A DNA stretch of 64,000 nucleotides from Microvirga arsenatis (GTDB taxonomy: Bacteria > Pseudomonadota > Alphaproteobacteria > Rhizobiales > Beijerinckiaceae). The notes beneath the pieces are model-generated. The model was not told the DNA's origin, made no database searches, and worked only from the letters and a program-made list of their open reading frames with translations. How positions within the stretch are numbered: position 1 is the stretch's first letter; each line of letters starts with the position of its first letter. Shown piece after piece: positions 38,072 to 48,226 of this stretch. Both the position numbers and the translations under genes were made by a program. The stretch lies in the NCBI RefSeq assembly GCF_009910705.1, contig NZ_JAAAXJ010000002.1:248001-312000 (forward strand), given 5' to 3'.

Positions 38072-40339
38072 TCAATGGGACGACTGGTGCTCCAGCATCC
38101 CACCTTCATCGCTCAGCGGAACATCCATGACGCACACGACGCCGGCTAGGTCGTAAGTCAGGCGGACCTCGCCGCCGAGGTCCTGGGCCAGGCTGCGTTC
38201 GATCAGGCGGGTGCCGAAGCCCCTGCGGGTGGGGGGCGCCACGGGGGGGCCGTTCTGCTCCTGCCAGCGCAGGACGAGGCGCGGCGTGGCGTCGGGCACG
38301 AGCGTCCACGCGATGACGACGCATCCGGACGGAACGGAGAGGGCCCCGTACTTGGCGGCGTTCGTCGCCAGTTCGTGAATCGCCATGGCGATGGCGAGCG
38401 CCGTTCTCGGAATGAGGCGAAGGCGCGGCCCCTCGATCTCGAAATGCCTGGTGCTCTGCCGGAGATAGGGCTCGACGACCTCGTGAATGATCTCGCGAAG
38501 CTCCGCGCCCTCCCAGTTCTCGCGGGTGAGCACGTCATGGGCCCGGGCCAGGGCGAACAGCCGGTCCTGGAAGGCCTGAAGCTCGGGGCGGCTGCCGTCC
38601 CCCACCTGGCGCAGGCTCTGGGCGGCCATCGCCTGAACGATGGCCAGCGTGTTCTTCACCCGGTGGTTCAGCTCGTTGATGAGGAGGCGCTGATGCTCCT
38701 CCCAGCGCTTGCGCTCGTTGATGTCCACGCAGATCCCGAACCACCGCTCGATCGTGCCGTCCGACCCGGTCTGCGGCACGGCGCGGAAGGCATGCCAGCA
38801 ATACTCGCCGTCATGGCGGCGGTAGCGCGCTTCGCCCTCGTAGATCTCGCCCGTCTCCCGGCATCGCTGCCAATAGGGCAGGATGCGCCCCAGATCGTCC
38901 GGGTGGATCGCGGCGGTCCAGCCGGAGCCGACAGCCTCGTCCATGCGCTGGCCGGTGAACTCGTACCAGCGCTCGTTCAGGTAGACGATGTTGCCGTCGT
39001 TCGAGGAGACCCACACGAGAGCGGGGGTGGCGTTGGTGACCGTCCTGAACGCAGCCTCGCTTTCCCGCAGGCGCTCCTCGACCTCCTTGCGGTCGCCGAT
39101 ATCGAGCACCGAGCCGACGAAGCCGAGGAAGCTGCCGTCGCTGCCGAAGCGCGGCGCGGCGGCGTCGATGGCCCAGCGGTAGGTGCCATCGGCCCGGCGC
39201 AAGCGGTATTCGAGCCGGAACGGCTCCCGTTTGGCATTGGCGTCCCGGAACACCTCGGCCGACCAGGCGCGGTCATCGGGGTGAACGGCACCGAGCCAGC
39301 CGAAGCCGAGGCCCGTCTCCGGCGTCTGGCCCGTAAACTCGTACCAGGAACGCGACAGGTAGGTGCAGATGGCATCGGGCTCCGTCACCCAGACCATCAC
39401 CGGCGCATGGTCGGCGAGATTGCGGAACCGCGCCTCGCTTTCGCGCAGGCTCTTCTCGGCCTGGACCCGCTCGGTGACGTCGTAGCCTTCGGCGAAAATG
39501 CCTCTGACGTTGCCTTCCCGATCCGTGACCGGCTGGTAGACGAGGTCGACGACCCGCTCCTCGACGGGGCTTCCGGGCTTTCGCTGCAGCCCGACCCGCA
39601 CGCTGCTCCCGGTGAAGGGTTCGCCGGTTGCGTAGACGCGGTCGAGCAGCTCGAAGAATCCCTGTCCCTCGACCTCGGGCAAGGCCTCCCGCACAGGCTT
39701 GCCGATGATGTCGCGGCGATGGCCCACCAGCTGGAGATAGGCATCGTTCACCAGCTCGAAGACGTGATCGCGGCCGGAGAGCATGGCCATGAAGCTCGGC
39801 GCCTGCTTGAACAGCTCGCGCAAGCGGTCCTGCTCCTCCTTCAGGGCCGCGCGGGATCTGACCTCCTGGGTGGTCTCCGTGCAGGCGCAGAACATGCCGG
39901 CGATGCCGCCCGTCTCGTCCCGGACGGGCGAGTAGGAGAAGGTATACCAGGTATCCTCCGGATAGCCGTTGCGCTCCATCACCAGGTGCAGGTCCTCGTG
40001 ATAGGTCGCCTCCCCGGCAAGAGCCTTCTTCACCAGCGGCTCGATATCGGCCCAGATTTCCGACCACACCTGGCGGAAGGGCAGGCCGAGCGCGTGCGGG
40101 TGCTTGGCGCCGAAGATCGGCCGGTAGCCGTCATTGTACAGGAAGGCGAGCTCCGGGCCCCAGGCGATGAACATGGGGAACTTGGAGGTGAGCATCAGGC
40201 TCACCACGGTCCGCAGGCTCTGCGGCCAGCGCTCCGGGAGGCCGAGCGGCGAGGTGGACCAGTCGTGGGCGCGCATGAGCGCCCCCATCTCGCCGCCGTC
40301 GCTGAGGAAATCGAGGCCGGGGGTGAGCTTACCGTGCAT
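38072..40339 (-). CDS. PAS-domain HWE-family sensor histidine kinase
   Basis: A 755-residue cytoplasmic kinase without membrane segments. About four PAS/PAC modules occupy residues 30-540 (each ends in a GIxxDITERK-like segment, for example GICVDINERKRWEE). The catalytic part is of the HWE/HisKA_2 class, with the phospho-histidine H559 in NELNHRVKNTLAIVQAMA, an N-box MAIHELATNAAKYGAL and GFGTRLIERSLAQDL. Such kinases often act in light, oxygen or general stress signalling. No response regulator gene is adjacent, so its partner is elsewhere. It converges on the RTX gene with 36 bp between stops. Confidence 0.92.
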   Translation of the reverse strand: MHGKLTPGLDFLSDGGEMGALMRAHDWSTSPLGLPERWPQSLRTVVSLMLTSKFPMFIAWGPELAFLYNDGYRPIFGAKHPHALGLPFRQVWSEIWADIEPLVKKALAGEATYHEDLHLVMERNGYPEDTWYTFSYSPVRDETGGIAGMFCACTETTQEVRSRAALKEEQDRLRELFKQAPSFMAMLSGRDHVFELVNDAYLQLVGHRRDIIGKPVREALPEVEGQGFFELLDRVYATGEPFTGSSVRVGLQRKPGSPVEERVVDLVYQPVTDREGNVRGIFAEGYDVTERVQAEKSLRESEARFRNLADHAPVMVWVTEPDAICTYLSRSWYEFTGQTPETGLGFGWLGAVHPDDRAWSAEVFRDANAKREPFRLEYRLRRADGTYRWAIDAAAPRFGSDGSFLGFVGSVLDIGDRKEVEERLRESEAAFRTVTNATPALVWVSSNDGNIVYLNERWYEFTGQRMDEAVGSGWTAAIHPDDLGRILPYWQRCRETGEIYEGEARYRRHDGEYCWHAFRAVPQTGSDGTIERWFGICVDINERKRWEEHQRLLINELNHRVKNTLAIVQAMAAQSLRQVGDGSRPELQAFQDRLFALARAHDVLTRENWEGAELREIIHEVVEPYLRQSTRHFEIEGPRLRLIPRTALAIAMAIHELATNAAKYGALSVPSGCVVIAWTLVPDATPRLVLRWQEQNGPPVAPPTRRGFGTRLIERSLAQDLGGEVRLTYDLAGVVCVMDVPLSDEGGMLEHQSSH

Positions 40340-40644
40340 TGCACCTGCCTGCTGGGAACGTCCGGCCGTTCCGCCCAGCGGAACCCAGCCCTGCCTTGGC
40401 CGTCGCAGGGCCTCCAGGCTCGGGCATGCAGGCGGCGTTCAAGATTGTGCTGGTGAGCATGCAGAGCTTCGGAGCGGCAAGGGGAAATCAGTCATTTAAG
40501 GCCCCGCCACATGACTTCAATCGCTGCATGGACCATACCGTGATCCCGCTCCGTGTCCATTGCAAAAGCATGACCGCCCGCGATCCCACGCTCAGGAGCC
40601 ACATGCCGGCTTCGGGATACGGCATCACTCGCAGCCCTGCGCCG

Positions 40645-40789
40645 GCACGCTCACCTCTCCCTTCCCCATCCGGGTCGGGTGTTCCCGATCCGGACCTCCC
40701 CCGCACTCACGTCGGAAACATCCGGCGTGAGTGCGGGGGAGGGTGGCGAGCGGAGCGAGCCGGGAGAGGGCGAGGTGCGGGTGCAATGT
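40645..40789. repeat. intergenic inverted repeat (family E)
   Basis: Outer arms CTCTCCC..GGGAGAG with pyrimidine/purine-rich flanks. The inner perfect 16-bp arms are CTCCCCCGCACTCACG (40696-40711) and its complement (40726-40741) around a 14-base loop. Only one copy was seen here. The type resembles the other intergenic repeats. Confidence 0.7.
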
Positions 40790-40802
40790 TCTCACTTTGT
40801 TC

Positions 40803-40831
40803 TTGACAGTTCGCTTAAGCTGGGCTATATC
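40803..40831 (+). promoter_or_regulatory. orphan consensus sigma-70 promoter
   Basis: TTGACA, a 17-base spacer, then TATATC. This is the best sigma-70 match noted in the window, yet no plus-strand gene follows for 900 bp. Confidence 0.6.
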
Positions 40832-40833
40832 AT

Positions 40834-41084
40834 GGCTCATCCTCGTCCGATGAGGGGCGCGCTCGCGAGGCGTCGCAGATGCGGGACGGGGCGCGGTCCC
40901 GCCGCAGGCCTCGCACGCCTGTGGTCGCGGGAGGCCGATCCTGGCCTGTTCCAGGTCCGCCTGAAAAGAACCGCGCGTGACGAGCAGTCCGGCTCTCACA
41001 CTCACCACCATCCCCCATCGAGCCGGGCTGCCCCAAGCGCCACCCTCGAGCAACCCTGACGGCCCGCAGCTCACGCTGCGGGCC
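40834..41084 (+). ncRNA. candidate structured small RNA
   Basis: This region starts just after a consensus promoter. It can form several stems by eye: CTCGTC / GACGAG closing 40843-40984, AGGCGT / ACGCCT with an inner perfect GCGGGAC / GTCCCGC stem, CCTGG / CCAGG, and a final 10-bp hairpin GGCCCGCAGC / GCTGCGGGCC (41061-41084). I checked by eye for tmRNA, RNase P, SRP and 6S signatures and found none. The end is a guess set at the last hairpin, which lacks a T-run. No family is recognised. Confidence 0.35.
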
Positions 41085-41101
41085 CGAAGGCGCTGGATCT
41101 T

Positions 41102-41485
41102 TCAGGGAAGGGCTACAGGCGCCGGCGTCGTTCCGCCCCCGTCCAGAACGAACTTCCATGCCCCATCCGGCTGCCGCTTCCAGATGCTCACATAAACGCC
41201 GTATCCCTTGATCTCTCCGCCCTCGCTCAGCGTGTAGCGGCCGAAGGTATAGCCGAGGTCCTGGCTGGCGGCGATCTCCGCCTTGAGGGGCTCCCACGCA
41301 AGGGTCGAGCCGCTGGCCTTCGAAAAGGCCTCGATGAAGGCCGGCCGGCCGAGCAACGGCATGCTGCCCGGGCGGATCAGCACCGCGTCGGCGGCGGAAT
41401 AGGCGATGAAGGCTTTTCCCGTGCCTTCCGCTTGGGCCATGTCGTTGAAGGCCCTGTCGGTATCGATCAGCTGCTGAACTGACAT
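41102..41485 (-). CDS. SnoaL-like / DUF4440 domain protein
   Basis: A 127-residue single-domain protein of the NTF2-like fold: helix SVQQLIDTDRAFNDMAQAEG, then AFIAYSAADAVLIRPG, the AFIEAFSK segment, and a C-terminal beta sheet ending YVSIWKRQPDGAWKFVLDGG. The domain binds small ligands in varied enzymes and stress proteins; the function here is unknown. No signal peptide is seen from ATG 41485. A longer frame to 41566 lacks support. It is divergent from typA. Confidence 0.78.
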   Translation of the reverse strand: MSVQQLIDTDRAFNDMAQAEGTGKAFIAYSAADAVLIRPGSMPLLGRPAFIEAFSKASGSTLAWEPLKAEIAASQDLGYTFGRYTLSEGGEIKGYGVYVSIWKRQPDGAWKFVLDGGGTTPAPVALP

Positions 41486-41736
41486 TCGGTCCAAACACCA
41501 CGCGTTGCGCGCCGACGAAGAGGACCACGGGCCATCGCCGGCCGCGGCCTCATGTGATTTATGCAACTCTATAGCGTGAGCTTGCCGCCCTGCCCAGCTT
41601 GCAATCCTGTTCCCTGCCCTATTGCCGCCGCTCTCCGATCATTATATTGCAGCGCATCAGATTTTCCGCCCGGTACGAGCCAGGGGCGCGGCCGAGCTTG
41701 CCGCGGACCGGGCTGCTTTGCTTTGAAAGACCCCTT

Positions 41737-43563
<1,827 letters not shown>

Positions 43564-43588
43564 AATTCAGCGCCTGAGGCAATGGTTG

Positions 43589-43616
43589 AAAGGCCGCTCT
43601 CCGGAGCGGCCTTTTT
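43589..43616. terminator. terminator between typA and the convergent MFS gene
   Basis: An 11-bp stem (AAAGGCCGCTC / GAGCGGCCTTT) with a TCCG loop, then T's, 25 bases after typA. It touches the stop codon of the convergent MFS gene, so it also ends that transcript. Confidence 0.88.
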
Positions 43617-44860
43617 CATGAAGCGGCCGGAGCGGGCTCGGCGACCGGATCTGGCAGCCGCGTCAGCTTCGGGACGGCCGAGGTCAGGATGACGAGGAGC
43701 TGCACCACGAAGCCGAGGACCGCGATGACGATGCACGATTGCGGTCCGTAGGCGATCCCGACCGCCGCGCCGAGGGCGGCCCCGACGGGCCGCACGCCGG
43801 CCGTCGCCGTCATGACGAGCGCCGAGACCCGCCCCAGCAGGGCACCCGGCGTCACCGTTTGACGAAGGGTCGTCTGGCTGATGGTCCAAAGGATCGGACC
43901 GGCCCCGAACAGGAAGAAGGACAATCCGGCGAGGGTGCCGGACGGCAGCCAGAGGGTCGCGGCCATCGTCATGGCCGCCATGACGGACACCAAGGGCCCG
44001 ACGACGATGGCGACGCCGAAGGAGAGGCGGGCGATCAGGCGGGGGGCGAGGAGGGCGCCGACGACCATGCCGAGACCATAGGCGGCCAGGGACGTTCCGA
44101 TCCCCGACGCCGTCAGCCCGAGCACATGGGCGGCATAGGGCACATAGGCCGCCTGGAGCACGAACCAAGCGAGATTCCAGGCGATGGCCGTCAGCAGAAT
44201 GGGCCTGAGAAGGCGATGATTCCATGCAAAGGCCGCTCCCTCCTGCAGATCGCGCCAGAAATGCCGCTTCGGCAGGCTGGGGCGTGGGGCCTCCGGCACC
44301 TGGAGCAGGAACAGGGCCGCCAGGAGCGAGAGCATCGCCGCCAGCATGAAAGTCTGCGATCCGCCCACCCAGCCCACGAGAGCGCCTGCGAGGGCCGGTC
44401 CGGCCGCGAAGGCCAAACTGCGCGCCAGTTCGAGAGAGCCGTTGGCCCGCGCCAGCATCTCGCGGGGCACCAGGGTCGGGACGAGAGCGGGCGCAGCCAC
44501 GCTGAAGACCACGGTTCCCGTCGCCGCCGCAAAGCCCAGGATGGCCAGGGCCGGTACGGAGAGGAGCCCGAAAGCCGCCAGCACGGGGAGAGCCAGGAGA
44601 GCCAGAGCCCGGAGGACTTCCGCGGCCGTCATCAGCACACGGCGCGGCATGCGGTCGGCGAGCACGCCGGCAGGAAACGAGAGCAGCAGAAACGGCAGGG
44701 CCTGCACCGCGACGAGCAGCCCCGTCTCGCCCGTTCCTGCCCCGAGGGCCAGGACTGCGATCATCGGAGAGGCCGCAAGACCGATCTGTTCGGCGGACTG
44801 GGCGGCGATGTTCGACCAAGCGAGACGCCGGAACGAAACGGGGAGGGAAGAATGGGACAT
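43616..44860 (-). CDS. MFS transporter, EntS/MFS_3-like exporter
   Basis: A 414-residue membrane protein with twelve predicted hydrophobic segments in two halves. The MFS loop-2 motif appears as GVLADRMPRRVLM after TM2. The AARANGSLELARSLAFAAGPALAGALVGWVG-type region of the enterobactin-exporter (EntS) branch is present in the first half. Substrates in this branch include siderophores, macrolides and other drugs. No siderophore genes lie nearby, so the substrate is unknown. It is monocistronic. Confidence 0.88.
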   Translation of the reverse strand: MSHSSLPVSFRRLAWSNIAAQSAEQIGLAASPMIAVLALGAGTGETGLLVAVQALPFLLLSFPAGVLADRMPRRVLMTAAEVLRALALLALPVLAAFGLLSVPALAILGFAAATGTVVFSVAAPALVPTLVPREMLARANGSLELARSLAFAAGPALAGALVGWVGGSQTFMLAAMLSLLAALFLLQVPEAPRPSLPKRHFWRDLQEGAAFAWNHRLLRPILLTAIAWNLAWFVLQAAYVPYAAHVLGLTASGIGTSLAAYGLGMVVGALLAPRLIARLSFGVAIVVGPLVSVMAAMTMAATLWLPSGTLAGLSFFLFGAGPILWTISQTTLRQTVTPGALLGRVSALVMTATAGVRPVGAALGAAVGIAYGPQSCIVIAVLGFVVQLLVILTSAVPKLTRLPDPVAEPAPAAS

Positions 44861-44967
44861 GGGGCGGAAGGCCTTCGCAGGTTTTTTCCGCCCTAGGAGA
44901 TATTGTTTCGCAATCAGCGCCCACCCGATTCCTGTGGCGCGGAAGCGCGAGACCCTGATCGGCGGCC

Positions 44968-45132
44968 CTAGCCTTCGGCCTTGTCGCTCTGTCCCTTCTT
45001 GGCACCCTCGCCCATTGGATTCGTCGAATCCTCACCCGAGGCTTCGGGATTCTCGCGGCCCTGCGGAGTCAGCCGGGGGGCGCTGATGTCCTCTTCGGTT
45101 GCCGTGTTCGATTTCTTGTCGGGTGTCGTCAT
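44968..45132 (-). CDS. small hydrophilic protein C (54 aa), unknown
   Basis: The third of three tandem tiny genes. The 54-residue product is rich in T, E, D, G and K, lacks cysteine and aromatic residues, and has no predicted membrane segment: a disordered profile. ATG 45132 has GAGGGA upstream. It starts 13 bp after the stop of the preceding small gene. No function is recognised. Low-complexity hydrophilic proteins like this often appear under osmotic or desiccation stress; that is an inference only. Confidence 0.6.
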   Translation of the reverse strand: MTTPDKKSNTATEEDISAPRLTPQGRENPEASGEDSTNPMGEGAKKGQSDKAEG

Positions 45133-45145
45133 CGCTGATTGTCCC

Positions 45146-45382
45146 TCATGAACTTGTGGTATCGGTCGCATCCCGGTCGCCCGCCTCCGGCAGGGCTCCG
45201 GTGCCGGGAGTGGAATCCGGGTTCGTGAGCGACGGCTTGGCATGGGGGCCTGCCGCCGGCTGCTTTGCGCCGGACGACTGCTTGTCGGACGAGGCGTGCT
45301 GGCCGCCCTGCGGATCGAGCCGCTTCGACTCGACGTCCTGCTTCGTGTCTTCGGTGTGGTTGCCGTAGCCTGCATTGCCCAT
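45146..45382 (-). CDS. small hydrophilic protein B (78 aa), unknown
   Basis: A 78-residue product starting MGNAGYGNHTEDTKQDVES. It is rich in G, D, S, P and Q, without cysteine or hydrophobic stretches. It lies 12 bp after the 118-aa gene and 13 bp before the 54-aa gene, so the three are probably one operon. The start ATG 45382 is preceded by a purine-rich AGGAGAG. The function is unknown. Confidence 0.65.
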   Translation of the reverse strand: MGNAGYGNHTEDTKQDVESKRLDPQGGQHASSDKQSSGAKQPAAGPHAKPSLTNPDSTPGTGALPEAGDRDATDTTSS

Positions 45383-45394
45383 GGGGCTCTCCTG

Positions 45395-45751
45395 TCAGCC
45401 GTGCTGCTTGCCGTTCACGGCGGTGGCGCGCTCGATGGCCTCGGCGGTGGCGTCCTTGTCGTCGGGCGAGAGAGTGGCATCGCTCAGATGCCTGGTGGCC
45501 TCGGGCGTCTCGGCGGCGGTGAGCTCGTCATGGCCGTCATGACCGGCCTTGCTGGTCTGGCCCGTCTGGCCTTGGCGGTAGGCATAGGCCTCGCCGCCCG
45601 GCTGGCTCCAGACGCGGCGCAGGGTGGCGCTGCCTTCGATGCCGCCATCCCGGTTCGGGTCGATGGGGCTGTCGATGCCGCCGCGCTGCTCGTTGCGGAT
45701 CTGATCCGCGTCCTGATCCCGCAATGAATGGGGAGCCTTGCGTTCCGCCAT
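45395..45751 (-). CDS. small hydrophilic protein A (118 aa), unknown
   Basis: The first gene of the three-gene set. The 118-residue product is hydrophilic and acidic (many D, E, Q, G, T), has a single tryptophan (RRVWSQPGGEAYAY) and no membrane segment. ATG 45751 has a strong AAGGAG seven bases upstream, good evidence that it is translated. It lies after the cysK terminator, so it needs its own promoter; a weak EcfG-like pair (AGAAC, 16 bases, GGTT on the minus strand at 45821-45797) is possible. No family is recognised. Confidence 0.7.
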   Translation of the reverse strand: MAERKAPHSLRDQDADQIRNEQRGGIDSPIDPNRDGGIEGSATLRRVWSQPGGEAYAYRQGQTGQTSKAGHDGHDELTAAETPEATRHLSDATLSPDDKDATAEAIERATAVNGKQHG

Positions 45752-45844
45752 GATGAACTCCTTGAAACATCGTTTGAATTCGCATGCAGCAAGGAGAACC
45801 CGAGGGATGGGGGGAAGTTCTGGCCAAGGTTGGCGTTCAAGCCA

Positions 45845-45873
45845 ACAAAAAGGGCGGCCGTGAAGCCGCCCTT
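45845..45873 (-). terminator. rho-independent terminator of cysK
   Basis: On the minus strand, a 9-bp stem AAGGGCGGC / GCCGCCCTT with a six-base loop followed by T's, 23 bases after the cysK stop. Confidence 0.85.
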
Positions 45874-45896
45874 CGCAACGGATCTGAATGGATGGA

Positions 45897-46877
<981 letters not shown>

Positions 46878-46952
46878 GGGTGGTGCTCCTTCGATGGAAG
46901 CGACCTTATCCGTATTTGCAGCCTGTGTCGATATTTTACATATTTCACTTGC

Positions 46953-47402
46953 CTAAATCGTGAAATCTACGGTGGGGGTCGCCTGGACGGCCGCCTCGGC
47001 CTGCGCCTTCTGGCACAGGTCCTCCACCGTCACCTGGTCGAGTTCGCTTAGAAAAGCCTCGGTTCCGCGCTGGACCAGGGGGCCGACCACCGCCTCGGCC
47101 AGCCGGGATTCCGGCACGGGGGAGGAGCCGTCCTCCTCGAGCGCCGACATGGCGATGCGCACGATGTCCCCTGCCGTGATCCGCCGGCGCTCCCGGGCCA
47201 GTTCGTAGCCGCCGCGCGGGCCGCGAACCCCTTTCAGGATGCCCTGCCGCACCAGCGCCTGCAGGACCGGCTCGAGATAGCGGGGCGGCAGGTTGTGCCG
47301 GGCGGCGAGGGCCTTGGACGAAACCGGCATGGGCCGGGCGTGAAGTGCGATGTCGGTGACGGCGGCAATGGCGAGAAGCGAGCGGCGGGAGAGGAAGTTC
47401 AT
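46953..47402 (-). CDS. Rrf2-family transcriptional regulator without Fe-S cysteines
   Basis: A 149-residue winged-helix protein starting MNFLSRRSLLAIAAVTDIALHA, with the Rrf2 recognition region PPRYLEPVLQALVRQGILKGVRGPRGGYELA. The three closely spaced cysteines that hold the cluster in IscR, NsrR and RirA are absent; only one cysteine is seen, near the C-terminus (DLCQKAQ). This fits a CymR-like cysteine-metabolism regulator. The cysK gene directly downstream supports that. The start ATG 47402 is preferred; a GTG at 47414 would add four residues. Confidence 0.85.
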   Translation of the reverse strand: MNFLSRRSLLAIAAVTDIALHARPMPVSSKALAARHNLPPRYLEPVLQALVRQGILKGVRGPRGGYELARERRRITAGDIVRIAMSALEEDGSSPVPESRLAEAVVGPLVQRGTEAFLSELDQVTVEDLCQKAQAEAAVQATPTVDFTI

Positions 47403-47519
47403 GGGCTCAACCACAGGCGTCGCTGGCGGTCGCGCAGGACGCGACTCGGGTACGGATACTGACCATGCTCGTTTTCACCAGCCTCCTTGCTCTCGACAGC
47501 AGGCCCATCTTAGCGGCAC

Positions 47520-48023
47520 TCACTGCGGGTCGTCCATTTTCGCCGGGCCCGTGCCGGTCGAGCCGAAGCCGCCCTCGCCCCGTTCGCTGGTGCCGGAGAA
47601 GTCCTGAACCACGCTGAAATGGGGACGCAGGATCGGCACGAACATCATCTGCGCGATGCGCTCGCCGGGTTCGATCACGATCGGGCTTGTGCCCGGGCCG
47701 TTCCGGTTCCAGACGCTGACCATGATCGGTCCGAGATAATCCGCATCGATCACGCCCTGGAGGTTGCCCAGCACCAGCCCTTTCCTGTGACCGAGCCCGG
47801 ATCGCGGCGCGACGATCGCCGCCATGTGGGCATTGTCCATGTGAAGGGCGATTCCCGCCGGAACCAGGTGAGCGGGAGAGCCGGGGGGCAGGACGAGGGC
47901 CTCGTCGAGGCAGGCATGCAGGTCGATGGCGGCGGCCATGGCGCTCTGATAGCGGGGCAGGCCCCATTGCTCCAGGCGCGGATCGAGCACCTTGATCTCT
48001 ACGCGCGGATTCCATTCAACCAT
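47520..48023 (-). CDS. dut: deoxyuridine 5'-triphosphate nucleotidohydrolase
   Basis: A 167-residue trimeric dUTPase that hydrolyses dUTP to dUMP, keeping uracil out of DNA and feeding dTMP synthesis. All five motifs are present: AIDLHA (1), PRSGLG (2), GVIDADYLGPI (3), PGERIAQMMF (4) and RGEGGFGSTG (5). It is a little longer than the E. coli enzyme because of a short N-terminal and C-terminal tail. In many relatives dut directly follows coaBC; here nadE, on the opposite strand, lies in between. Confidence 0.95.
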   Translation of the reverse strand: MVEWNPRVEIKVLDPRLEQWGLPRYQSAMAAAIDLHACLDEALVLPPGSPAHLVPAGIALHMDNAHMAAIVAPRSGLGHRKGLVLGNLQGVIDADYLGPIMVSVWNRNGPGTSPIVIEPGERIAQMMFVPILRPHFSVVQDFSGTSERGEGGFGSTGTGPAKMDDPQ

Positions 48024-48226
48024 CGCCTGAGCCCCTGCTCCCCGTGTCCACGTTGCCGAGCACTAGAGCAGGATGGGCGATCCCACAATCGGCGATCCTC
48101 GAGGCTCATTGAGCTTCGACGCCCCGGCTTGCTAGGATCGCTGCCGGCTGCAGGGAGTTGACCTCGGCCCTGCGGGCGGTCAAGCCGTCCTTGCAGCAGC
48201 GAGAGCCACGTTCGATCGGATCTGGG

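Larger units (their letters stand above)
40340..41101. other. 762-bp intergenic region with repeat, promoter and possible RNA
   Basis: No protein gene with good start and coding signals was found on either strand. The first 300 bp hold the leader of the HWE kinase. Then come a large inverted repeat (40645-40789), a consensus sigma-70 promoter (40803-40831) and a GC-rich stretch with several stems up to 41084. The last part is treated as a candidate ncRNA. Confidence 0.6.

Noticed and set aside
38375-40456. Plus-strand frame opposite the HWE kinase
   Set aside because: Shadow frame without motifs.
40832-41059. Arg-rich small protein starting at ATG 40832 just after the orphan promoter
   Set aside because: The ATG lies between the -10 box and the likely RNA start, there is no ribosome-binding site, and the composition follows base content. 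A structured RNA explains the region better.
41061-41084. Strong hairpin as a terminator of the SnoaL-like gene
   Set aside because: It is 18 bases past the stop but has no T-run on either strand; kept only as the possible end of the candidate RNA.
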